A stretch of DNA of 42,043 bases from an uncultured Prevotellaceae bacterium. GTDB taxonomy: Bacteria; Bacteroidota; Bacteroidia; Bacteroidales; Bacteroidaceae. The DNA lies in assembly GCA_902788605.1 (NCBI GenBank), contig CADAKX010000017.1:1-42043 (forward strand), given 5' to 3'. Below are positions 30,107 to 38,300 of the stretch, piece by piece. Both the position numbers and the translations under genes were made by a program. A model generated the notes under the pieces. It was not told the DNA's origin. It saw only the letters and a list, made by a program, of their open reading frames with translations, and made no database searches. The stretch's first letter is position 1. The number at the start of each line of letters is the position of its first letter.

Positions 30107-30131
30107 GCAGCCTATGTAAGGCTGCTTTTTT
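30107..30131 (+). terminator. second terminator after the tRNA remnant
   Basis: GCAGCC (30107-30112) pairs with GGCTGC (30120-30125), followed by TTTTTT. Confidence 0.82.
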
Positions 30132-30146
30132 GTGAGTATACGATAA

Positions 30147-30182
30147 AAAAGAGACTGTGTCGCGTTTGGCACAGTCTCTTTT
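30147..30182. terminator. bidirectional terminator
   Basis: AAAAGAGACTGTG pairs with CACAGTCTCTTTT around a 10-nt loop. A and T runs on both sides serve both strands. It ends the minus-strand sigma locus, 6 nt from the 30189 gene stop. Confidence 0.85.
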
Positions 30183-30188
30183 CTTTGT

Positions 30189-31289
30189 TTACATGTGATA
30201 TTTACTGCCAGGCAGCCATTCTATATCGTTGTTGTGTATCTGTTTGATTTCCATCCAATCCATTGGGATATAAAAACTCTGATTTCTTACATTTAGGAAG
30301 AGAATCTTGAGGCTTTGGTCCCCGTAACCACCCACCTGCAGGCGGAAGAGTCCTGCTCTCATTGCTGCATGACCGGCACCTTCTGTGTTGTTGATGTTAA
30401 GTCCCATAATGTTCGTTATGTAACGATCGCTGTCTTCCTTGTCGAATCTATCATAGAAGGTATATTCCAGATAGGGGGCATAATGCGTTTTCACAAAATC
30501 CGTCAATGCGTTGCACAGGTCGTTCACCAGTTTCATTTTTTCCTCGCCCTTGACAGGAATCTCATAAAGGGTGCCTTCTTGCAGGGCTGTTTTCTCACCT
30601 TTCTTCTGCCAGTCAAAGCAAATGATGTTTCCGTTGAAGCGCTCACCATTTTCATTTAGGTATTTCACAGGAATCTCCTTCACACCCTTGACGCTTGAGA
30701 TGAGGTTCAGTACCAGTTGTTGTACATCCTCCTTGTGGGCCAATTGTTTGAGGGGCGTCTTTTCTTCTTTGTGATATGTGAACATATCCCAGACATCTTC
30801 ATTCTTTTTCTGGAAATTATAAGTTATGAACTCAGGATAATATCTGTAATTAGTACTAAATTTCTTTCCTTTCATATCGTCTGGCAGCGAGTCGGACAGA
30901 GCCTTGGTGGCCAGAACAAACTCGATGGTATCTTTACCATTGATATGAGTTTCGTATTCATAATACTTGGCTGCCTTTGGACGGTATTTCTCCTGCAGGT
31001 GTTTGATGCCCTTACTAAAGTAGTTCCGGATGGCCATTTCTCGTTCTCTCACGCTATCATTTTCAAAGTTTTTGGTGTGATAACGTCCCCAATAGCGGTA
31101 ATAACTAGTGGTGGTGGAATCGCTGTTCATTGTGTGTTCAAAGAAACTATCCATGCTGTCAAGCCTTTCAACAAACTCCTCGATGGTCTCTGGCAGGGGC
31201 AGTTCCTCTGCTTCTGTTGTGGTATTGTTGTTGTTTTGGCAGGCGCACAAGGTCAGGAGCATTGTGGCCCATATCATGATTTTCTTCAT
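30189..31289 (-). CDS. hypothetical lipoprotein of the first sigma locus
   Basis: This 366-residue lipoprotein has signal MKKIMIWATMLLTLCACQNN with the lipobox Cys at about residue 17, then an Asn/Thr linker. I do not recognise the family. The body is charged, with mixed helix and strand, including EEFVERLDSMDSFFEHTMNS and YYRYWGRYHTKNFENDSVRE. No catalytic motif is visible. Its start overlaps the 31286-31672 stop by ATGA, so it is the third gene of a sigma/anti-sigma-like operon. It may be a sensor or an output of that sigma factor. The region looks more AT-rich than the tam operon. Confidence 0.78.
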   Translation of the reverse strand: MKKIMIWATMLLTLCACQNNNNTTTEAEELPLPETIEEFVERLDSMDSFFEHTMNSDSTTTSYYRYWGRYHTKNFENDSVREREMAIRNYFSKGIKHLQEKYRPKAAKYYEYETHINGKDTIEFVLATKALSDSLPDDMKGKKFSTNYRYYPEFITYNFQKKNEDVWDMFTYHKEEKTPLKQLAHKEDVQQLVLNLISSVKGVKEIPVKYLNENGERFNGNIICFDWQKKGEKTALQEGTLYEIPVKGEEKMKLVNDLCNALTDFVKTHYAPYLEYTFYDRFDKEDSDRYITNIMGLNINNTEGAGHAAMRAGLFRLQVGGYGDQSLKILFLNVRNQSFYIPMDWMEIKQIHNNDIEWLPGSKYHM

Positions 31290-31672
31290 TCTGTTTCTAA
31301 TGTGTTTAATTGATTTCTGTATTCAGCCATAAGCTGTTCGCCTTTACCTCTCATCTCGCGCTCCAACGATTCGAACGATATCTGTTCGCAGCTTGTCCTC
31401 ACATAGGCCATCTGTCTCTCCATCTCATATCGTTTCTTGGCTTGTTGGGCTTGAAGCGCTTCGCTTTTTTGAGTCTCAGGCGGGGTGAACAGTAACCACA
31501 TGAAGCCTGCCACGCAGGCTGCTGCCACCCAGGGCCATATCTTGACGATGCGGCGGGGCTTGACCTCTTGGCGAGCCTTCTCCATCACCTCCTGCTTCAG
31601 GGCGTCGGACGCCTTGAACTCGCATTGCGGCTTGAGCAGTTGTTCGATATCTTCAAATTCTTCGTTATTCAT
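31286..31672 (-). CDS. single-pass membrane protein, candidate anti-sigma factor
   Basis: This 128-residue protein has a cytoplasmic acidic/helical N-terminus (EEFEDIEQLLKPQCEFKAS), one transmembrane helix at about 45-62 (IWPWVAAACVAGFMWLLF) and a periplasmic charged coiled-coil-like tail. The gene overlaps the ECF sigma gene upstream and the lipoprotein gene downstream, both by ATGA. The topology and position are those of small Bacteroidetes anti-sigma factors, but no ZAS or FecR motif is evident, so the role is inferred. Confidence 0.7.
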   Translation of the reverse strand: MNNEEFEDIEQLLKPQCEFKASDALKQEVMEKARQEVKPRRIVKIWPWVAAACVAGFMWLLFTPPETQKSEALQAQQAKKRYEMERQMAYVRTSCEQISFESLEREMRGKGEQLMAEYRNQLNTLETE

Positions 31673-32181
31673 ATTGCGTGTCCTTTCTTGTTCATCATTT
31701 GTTGCAGGTGCTGGATGGCGTATCTGTAGCGTGACTTTGCTGTAGCTTCGGGGATGTCTTGCAATTCTGCTATTTGTTTGAACGTCAGGTCGTCATAACA
31801 TTTCAGACGTACGATCTCCGATTGTTCCCTGGGCAAGGTTTCCAGCAGTCGGTTCACCCTCATGTATTCCTCGTGAATCTGTCGGTCGCTGTCGTTGATA
31901 GCCACCTCTTGAACTTTGTCGAGCATCACTACCTTGGGTGCTTTCTTTCGGAAGTAATCCGTACAGGCATTGCTGATGGCACGGATGATATACTGCTCCA
32001 TGTTGTCCACCCGTGTCTTTTCTTTCAGTCGGCGGAAGACGCCCAACAGCACCTCTTGGACCAGATCCTCCGCATCTTCTCTGATGCCGATGCGCATATA
32101 GGCAAAACGGAACAGCCAGTCTTGTCGCTCTGTGACAATCCGCTCTAGTTCTGTGACTATGTGTTCCGTTTCTTCGTTCAT
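31669..32181 (-). CDS. ECF RNA polymerase sigma factor
   Basis: This 170-residue sigma-70 family protein has region 2 (WLFRFAYMRIGIREDAEDLV, QEVLLGVFRRLKEKTRVDNM, IIRAISNACTDYFRKK) and region 4 (LLETLPREQSEIVRLKCYDD, LTFKQIAELQDIPEATAKSR). It should direct RNA polymerase to promoters of an envelope or stress regulon. A -7 box at 32213-32220 precedes it. It is divergent from a second ECF gene at 32448. Confidence 0.93.
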   Translation of the reverse strand: MNEETEHIVTELERIVTERQDWLFRFAYMRIGIREDAEDLVQEVLLGVFRRLKEKTRVDNMEQYIIRAISNACTDYFRKKAPKVVMLDKVQEVAINDSDRQIHEEYMRVNRLLETLPREQSEIVRLKCYDDLTFKQIAELQDIPEATAKSRYRYAIQHLQQMMNKKGHAI

Positions 32182-32212
32182 CGTTTTTTTGAGGTTTTTA
32201 CTTATTAAGACG

Positions 32213-32220
32213 CAAAGGTA
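32213..32220 (-). promoter_or_regulatory. -7 box of the first ECF operon
   Basis: TACCTTTG on the minus strand, with a leader of about 30 nt before the ATG at 32181. Confidence 0.65.
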
Positions 32221-32337
32221 AGAAAAAAGATTTAAATGAGACCGAAATTTTTTTTATTTGCCCTATAAGTGCTTGAGGAGAATAGTATGAGAACTTAATT
32301 TTTTTGTCAGAAGAGTGGTTTTTATAATGCTTTTTCG

Positions 32338-32345
32338 TATCTTTG
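32338..32345 (+). promoter_or_regulatory. -7 box of the second ECF operon
   Basis: TATCTTTG followed by CACCC, with about 100 nt of leader to the ATG at 32448. The 266-bp interval between the divergent sigma genes is otherwise AT-rich and featureless. Confidence 0.65.
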
Positions 32346-32447
32346 CACCCAAAGAACTAAAAACCTTAGCAATTTTTTGCGGTTAAGGGGTATTTGATTG
32401 GGGCACTTGTGGGTCTTATAGACAAACAACGAGACCAAAACAGAAGT

Positions 32448-32939
32448 ATGGATTACAACAAACAAGCGTTTGAACATCTGTTCAAGGACAACTATCCGCA
32501 CATGTATCGCATGGCGTTCTCACTGGTAGAGAATGCCGACGATGCCAAGGATGCCGTGAACCAGGTCTTTTCTCTACTTTGGAAGAACAAACCACAGATT
32601 GCTGACGACAGTATCCGCGGCTATCTGCTGGCGGCCACCCGCAATCAATGCCTGCATCTGCTGAGACAACGGCAGTTGCAGCGACGCATGGAACTGGAGA
32701 TGCAATACAGAATGGCCGAATGTGAAGATGCCGAACACGAAGAGCTGATGCAACAGCTTCAGCAGGTGATCGACAGTAACCTGACGGAACAGGACAGGCG
32801 TGTCTTGCAATTGCACTATGACGACGAGATGACTTACCAGGAGACGGCCACGGTGCTGGGCATCAGCGCGTCGGCTGTCAACAAGCACATCACGCAGTCG
32901 CTGGCCAAGATTAGACAAACCCTTAAAATTGCTAAGTAA
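32448..32939 (+). CDS. ECF RNA polymerase sigma factor
   Basis: This 163-residue sigma factor has region 2 (FEHLFKDNYPHMYRMAFSLV, ENADDAKDAVNQVFSLLWKN, GYLLAATRNQCLHLLRQR) and region 4 (LTEQDRRVLQLHYDDEMTYQ, ETATVLGISASAVNKHITQS). The start at 32448 (MDYNKQAFEHLF) fits the family better than the open frame extending to 32394. The stop lies 1 nt before the next start, so it is coupled to the membrane anti-sigma-like protein. It is a distinct subgroup from the divergent sigma factor at 31669, with different region-4 sequences. Confidence 0.93.
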   Translation: MDYNKQAFEHLFKDNYPHMYRMAFSLVENADDAKDAVNQVFSLLWKNKPQIADDSIRGYLLAATRNQCLHLLRQRQLQRRMELEMQYRMAECEDAEHEELMQQLQQVIDSNLTEQDRRVLQLHYDDEMTYQETATVLGISASAVNKHITQSLAKIRQTLKIAK

Positions 32940-32940
32940 C

Positions 32941-34383
32941 ATGAAAACAGAAGATATCGATAAGAAAATAGGCATGCCCGATGTCAATGATGAATGGGCA
33001 AAGTTTGAGAGCGAGGTCATCAACAAGGATGCCACTCCCCAGAAAAGCCGTCGCACCCTGTATGCGTGGCTGGGTGGTATGAGTATTGCTGCCTCGCTGC
33101 TGCTCTTCTTCGTGCTGAGCATGAAAGACGAGTTGGCTGAAGACCCTCAGTTCACGGCACAGGCAAAGATTGAGAAAAATGTTGTTGAGAGTACGATGGT
33201 AGAAAGTGCCGTTGAGGAACCGATAGTGGAAAGTCCGGTTGAGGAACCGATAGTGGAAAGTCCGGTTGAGATTGCGGAAGCCAAAGAAGTAGTGGTGAAG
33301 ACCCAACCGAAGACCAAACCCGTCGTTAAGAAAGATACTGTGAAGATGTTGCCGGCTCAGTTGATTGCCCAGGTGAGGGCCTACGAACAGAAGAGCGACG
33401 CGGATAGAATGACAGGAATCGATGACGGCCGTGAAGAGGAGGTTCATCCCCTTGACACACCCCGTCAAATTGAGATGCGTGAGTATGAAGACCTGGGCTA
33501 TACGAGTGTCGACAAAGCCCTGCAGGGCCGCATCTCCGGTCTGGACATCGTAGAGAGATCAGGCAATCTGGGTGCAGGCAAGAACGTGCGTGTTCGTGGT
33601 ACCAAACCCATTGATGACGACGACTCACCCCTCGTGGTGATCAACGGTAGGGTGACGGATTGGAAGCTACCCGACGCCTGGGAAGTGAAGACCGACACGG
33701 ATATCGTCCGCTATCTGGGACTTCAATATAAGGATGTGACCAACATCAGGGTGCTGAAAGACGAATCGGTCACAGCCCTCTATGGCCATCCCGGCCGGAA
33801 GGGTGTGCTGGACATCACCACCAAAACCAAGGGTAATTCCTTGGCCGAGGTTGACCTTTCTAAGGTGAAGGCCAAAGAAAATTATCACGCCTCGAAAAGC
33901 CAGGTGCGTCTCATTAAGGATTTTTCGGACAAGGTTGTTACGACCGGTTTTAGTAAGGTTGAATTTGTGGATGAACCCCTGGTGGGCCGCATTGCAGGAC
34001 TGGATATCAAGAATGGTTTTATTTTCGATTCCTATGTGCTCAATCATCCTGAGATGAAAAAGGACTATCGCCGTATTGAGGGTTACATCCTGGACGAGGA
34101 CAATCAGCCGTTGAACGGAACATTCGTGCGTATCATAGAAAAGGATGCCGGTACCTACACCGACTCAACGGGATACTTCTATTTCTGGGTGGCCAAGACA
34201 GACACTTTGCTTCAGGCAACCCATGTGGGTTATGTGTCCTGCAGGTTCCATCCGAAAGATACGACGATGACCATCCATCTGAGGGATGCCACAAAAATTA
34301 GGGAAGTGCCAGTGACGCCCCGCAACCGTACAGCTCTGGGTGGACTGCCCGAACCTAAAAAGAAGAAAGAAAAGAAACAATAA
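32941..34383 (+). CDS. anti-sigma-like membrane protein fused to a barrel-less TonB plug domain
   Basis: This is a 480-residue protein of mosaic structure. Residues 1-38 are a short cytoplasmic segment (MKTEDIDKKIGMPDVNDEWA) like Bacteroidetes anti-sigma N-termini, and 39-61 are a transmembrane helix. Residues 80-135 are a V/E/P/K-rich periplasmic linker with a duplicated 9-residue unit. Residues 137-168 match a block in the neighbouring receptor. Residues 185-300 form a SusC-type TonB plug (ALQGRISGLDIVERSG, LVVINGRVTD, NIRVLKDESVTALYG, GVLDITTK). A partial second plug-like motif (LVGRIAGLDIKNG) and a CarboxypepD-like beta domain (378-447) follow. There is no outer-membrane barrel. The TTG at 32929 is rejected as start. 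The arrangement suggests a sensor that mimics or contacts a receptor plug and controls the adjacent sigma factor; this is inference. Confidence 0.82.
   Translation: MKTEDIDKKIGMPDVNDEWAKFESEVINKDATPQKSRRTLYAWLGGMSIAASLLLFFVLSMKDELAEDPQFTAQAKIEKNVVESTMVESAVEEPIVESPVEEPIVESPVEIAEAKEVVVKTQPKTKPVVKKDTVKMLPAQLIAQVRAYEQKSDADRMTGIDDGREEEVHPLDTPRQIEMREYEDLGYTSVDKALQGRISGLDIVERSGNLGAGKNVRVRGTKPIDDDDSPLVVINGRVTDWKLPDAWEVKTDTDIVRYLGLQYKDVTNIRVLKDESVTALYGHPGRKGVLDITTKTKGNSLAEVDLSKVKAKENYHASKSQVRLIKDFSDKVVTTGFSKVEFVDEPLVGRIAGLDIKNGFIFDSYVLNHPEMKKDYRRIEGYILDEDNQPLNGTFVRIIEKDAGTYTDSTGYFYFWVAKTDTLLQATHVGYVSCRFHPKDTTMTIHLRDATKIREVPVTPRNRTALGGLPEPKKKKEKKQ
33211..33264. repeat. tandem exact 27-bp duplication in the linker
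   Basis: Two identical 27-bp units (33211-33237 and 33238-33264) encode VEEPIVESP twice. A degenerate earlier unit precedes them. The copies are identical at DNA level, so the duplication is recent. Confidence 0.9.
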
Positions 34384-34407
34384 CTAATTGATATTCAAAC
34401 AACCATT

Positions 34408-35235
34408 ATGAAAAGACTTACAACAGTAGCTTTATGCCTACTTGCCGCCATATCGACGACGGCGCAGACCGAGAATCCACGTGGTATCTACAAGATGATG
34501 ACGCTCACCGGCAAACAGGGAGAGATCAGGGCACCCTTTGACCAGTACAAAATCTGTACCGACAGTGTGACGCTGATGATGAACGTGTATTCCGATAACT
34601 TCGGCATTCAGAAGACCGATAAGACCATCCTGAACTACACCGGTGCGCTGCCCAAGGACGAAAACGACAAGAGTACCCGCGTCTATGACAGCAACGCCGA
34701 ACGCTTTACGATGGCCTGGTGGAGCCGCGACAGGGGGCACCTGTATTTCCCCGAGAACGGCTGGTGTATTGAGAAATATGAAGCCAATATGTATTCGAAG
34801 GTCGGGCGACTGGCAGTCGAGGCGCTGACCAAAGTGCCTGCCGTCGACAAGAAAAATCCGTTGTTGGGCACCTGGCATGTGCTGGGTTGGATGGACGAGT
34901 TGAAGGGCGTCAAGAAGCAGCTGAAGGCCTTGCGTGAGAAGGCGCAGAAACAGGCCAGTGTCCGTGGTAATCGTGATTTCTTTATTTTTATGCCCCAGAG
35001 TGTTTTGCCCGTCTATCTGCAGTCGGTGCAATGTGGCGGTGCCGCGCAGACGTGCGAGTATCCCGATAAGAACACCATCCATCTCGGCAATGACACCGAC
35101 TGGCACATCAAGTGGCTGTCGAAGGATGTCATCGCCATCGAGCGCCAGAAGGATAGTGGCATCGACTGGCAGATATGTGAGCGCGTTACCGACAGCGTGC
35201 CCATGCTCAACCACATTGCTGCGAAGTTAAAATAA
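34408..35235 (+). CDS. hypothetical secreted protein of the second sigma locus
   Basis: This 275-residue protein has a signal peptide MKRLTTVALCLLAAISTTAQ. I do not recognise it with confidence. The body has two similar-looking beta-rich parts beginning NPRGIYKMMTLTGKQGE and NPLLGTWHVLGWMDELKGVK, the latter like lipocalin-type domains that start with a G-x-W motif. It lies 24 nt after the anti-sigma-plug gene and is probably the third gene of that operon. A periplasmic ligand-binding or output role is possible. Confidence 0.75.
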   Translation: MKRLTTVALCLLAAISTTAQTENPRGIYKMMTLTGKQGEIRAPFDQYKICTDSVTLMMNVYSDNFGIQKTDKTILNYTGALPKDENDKSTRVYDSNAERFTMAWWSRDRGHLYFPENGWCIEKYEANMYSKVGRLAVEALTKVPAVDKKNPLLGTWHVLGWMDELKGVKKQLKALREKAQKQASVRGNRDFFIFMPQSVLPVYLQSVQCGGAAQTCEYPDKNTIHLGNDTDWHIKWLSKDVIAIERQKDSGIDWQICERVTDSVPMLNHIAAKLK

Positions 35236-35264
35236 AAACACCTTAAAATATAGCACAAACAACG

Positions 35265-35295
35265 AGAGGCGCCTCCCACCCCGGAAGACGCCTCT
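35265..35295. terminator. hairpin between convergent genes
   Basis: AGAGGCG (35265-35271) pairs with CGCCTCT (35289-35295). The T tract is weak on both strands. It lies between the convergent stops at 35235 and 35345. Confidence 0.5.
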
Positions 35296-35296
35296 T

Positions 35297-35344
35297 ATTG
35301 TATCTGATAGTAATTGTGTCTGATAGTAATTGTATCTGATAGTA
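35297..35344. repeat. three tandem 16-bp repeats
   Basis: Units 35297-35312, 35313-35328 and 35329-35344 have the form ATTGTATCTGATAGTA; the middle one has a single A-to-G change. The array ends exactly at the stop codon of the TonB-type receptor. Confidence 0.9.
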
Positions 35345-38300
35345 TTAGAATCGGCCACCGCCGCCGAAGCCGCCGCCTCCTCCGAAGCCACCGCCACGGC
35401 CGCCACCGAAGCCACCACGGTTGCCACGGCCGCCCTCGGGACGCTCGGGACGGTCTCCGCCGCCGCCACCACGGTTGGCGCTGCTACGACCACCGAAGAG
35501 GTTGAGTCGATAGCTGACGTGGAGCATGGCGTATGAGGTGATGGCGTTGACCTCTCGGTCGTTCCAGCCATTGGCATTGATGGTGCGGGTGAAGTTGGAC
35601 TGCTGGTTCAGGATGTCGTACCACTGGAGCATGACGGTGAGTACCTTGCCGCGCAGGAAGCTGTGAGACAGCTGGGCGTTCCACAGCATCTCGTCGGTGT
35701 TGAGCGTCTCGTCGGCATAGCCACGTTTGCTGTAAACGTGGAAGTCGGTAGAGAGGTTGGAGCCCCATGGGAAGGTGATGCGCGTGTTGCCGCCGTAGTT
35801 GTGGTTCCATGTGGTCAGGTTGCGCGATGCCTGCAGACGGTTTTCGGTGCGTGCATAGGTGGTGGCCACATTGAGCGACACGTACAGCCAGCTGTTGCGG
35901 AAGCTCAGCGAGAGGTCGGGCGAGAGGTTGATGCTGTGGGTCACGTTGCGGTCGGGTGTCTCGGTGCGATTCTGGTTGACGTAGCTCACCTGGTGACGAT
36001 AGTTGCCTCGGATGCTGCCGCTGATGTCCCATCGGTTCAGCGTGTCGAGGTTCATGTTGAACGTGACGCCTCCGCTGGTGCTCCAGTTGCCGTTGTAGTT
36101 GTCGGGGCGGCTGATGCGGCGACCTGTGTTTTCCTCGTAGGTCACGATGTTTCCAATCGAGTTGGTGGTCACCTGGAAGCTGCCGTTAGAGCTGAAACTC
36201 CAGTGGCGCTGCGCCTTGGGTACCATGAATCCCAGGCTGTCCTCGACGAGCACTGGCTTGCGTTGCTTCTGGAAGTTGAAGCTTGCGTTATAGTTGAACG
36301 ACGGCTTTAGTCCCGGGTTACCCATGGTGACCGACAGCGGGTTGGTGTCGTCGTAGATATCGAGCAGTTGGGTGATGCTGGGCTGTGACATGTTGCCACG
36401 GAATTGCACCTGGAGGTTGGTGTATTGGTCGAAGCGATAGCGCATGTTGAGTGTGGGCGAGATGTTGACCACGGTGCGCACGGTGTCGACCGGTTTGCCC
36501 AGATAGTTCTGGATGAAGTGCGAGCGCTGAGGCTGCATGTTGACACCCACGTTCATGTTGTATTTCTCTCGGTTCAGTCGCAGCTGGATGTCAGCGTTGT
36601 GGCTGTACTCCGTGCGCTCTGAATAGCGGCTGAGACTGGTAGAGAGGCGATCCTCATAGTCGTCGGGCAGGAATCCGAAGTCGCGATAGTCCTGCAGGGC
36701 GTTTTCAAACTCCAGTTCGCTGATGCCCAGGAGGTCGTAGGTGCTGGGGTCGTTTTTCTGATAACTATAGTTGAAGCGATAGTTGGCCTGCAGGAATATA
36801 CCCTCCTGGCCCACCATGCGTCGTCCGCCGCGGTTGCCAAAGGGTCCGCGCTGACGCTGTGTGGTGTCCACGGGCTCCTCTTTTCTTGGGAAGATATAGA
36901 GCGGTTCGGTGTAGGTGGACCCCAGCGAGAAGCTGTAGTTTTTGGTGTCCGACGTGGTGTATCTGTTGGTCTGATAGGTTGAGTCCTGCCCCTGTGCGTT
37001 CTTCGTCAGATAGAGGTGTACGCCCGAGAGGTTGGCGTTGCGGTTGTCTCCGTCGCTATAGTTGATGTTGCCGCTGATGGCGATGTTGCGGCCTTTGCTG
37101 TTCATGCGTCGGTAGAGCTGAATCTGTGAACTCAGGTTGCGGTTGTTGCCATAGCTCAGCGACTTGTTTTTGCGGCTGTTGACCACCAGGCTGTCGTCGC
37201 TCAGTTCGTCCAGTCCCTCGTTGCTCAGTGGGTCGAGCACATAGTCGTATGGGTTGGCCTTGAATGATGCCGAGTTTGATCCGTTTTGACTGTCGTTGCT
37301 CGAGATGCTGAGGTTTGGTCTGAATGAGAGTGTGGTGAGCGAGTCGATGGTCCACTGCAGGTTCATGTTGCCTGTCCACGAATTGTTGCGCGAATAGCTC
37401 TGGCTGGTGCTGTTAGAGAAGGCTCCGCCGCGTGTGTTGACGAAGTTCTCGGATGCCGAGCGGTTCCAGTTGTCTGTATTGTTGTGTGTCCATGTGACGC
37501 GGCCGTTGACCCTCAGCTGTTCGCCGTTTGGTTTGCGCTGGTCTTCATAGCTGACGTCCAGGGCTCCCGTCTTGGTGTGACGCTGTCCGTTGCCGTTGCC
37601 GCGTCCTCGTCCGCCACGTCCGCTGAAGTTTCTGTCGTTCACGTTGTTGGCGTTGCCCATGAATGTATAGCGCATGGCGCCGAAGGGCTTCATGGCTGTC
37701 AGTCGGATGCCATATCGGTGGTCGGTGCCGTAGCCCAGGTCGGGGTTGGCCTGTATGCCGTTGCGTGCGCTGCGCTTGGTTGTGAACTCGAGTACGAAGT
37801 CGTCGTTGCCGTCGTCGACGCCCGTCATACGACTCAGGTCACTTTTCTCGTCGTATGCCTTCACTTTGTCGATGACATACGACGGCAGGTTTTTCATCAC
37901 CGCGTCGTTGTTGCCCGTCATGAAGTCGCGGCCGTCCAACTTGAATTTCCTGACCTCCTTGCCGTTGACCGTGATTTTTCCGTCTTCGTCGATTTTGGCG
38001 CCCGGCAACACCTCTACCAGTGCCTCGATGACCGAACCCTCGGGCACGCGGAAGGCGTCGGCATTATAGACCACGGTATCGTCTTTGATGACCATTTTGG
38101 GGATGTTGGCGGTGATTACTGCCTCTTGTATCTCCACGCTGTTGGGCTGCAGCGAGATGGTGCCCAGGGACATCTGACTGCTGGTCTTGTTGACCGTGCG
38201 TGTGTAGTCCTTGTAGCCCAGGAATGTGGCCTTGAGGAAATATGAGCCCGACTTGACATCGGTGATGGTGAACGTGCCGCGTTCGTTCGACAGGGCACCG

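Noticed and set aside
29822-30172. 116-residue minus-strand open frame across tRNA-Met and its remnant
   Set aside because: It is an antisense reading of tRNA and terminator sequences, a common source of spurious proteins.
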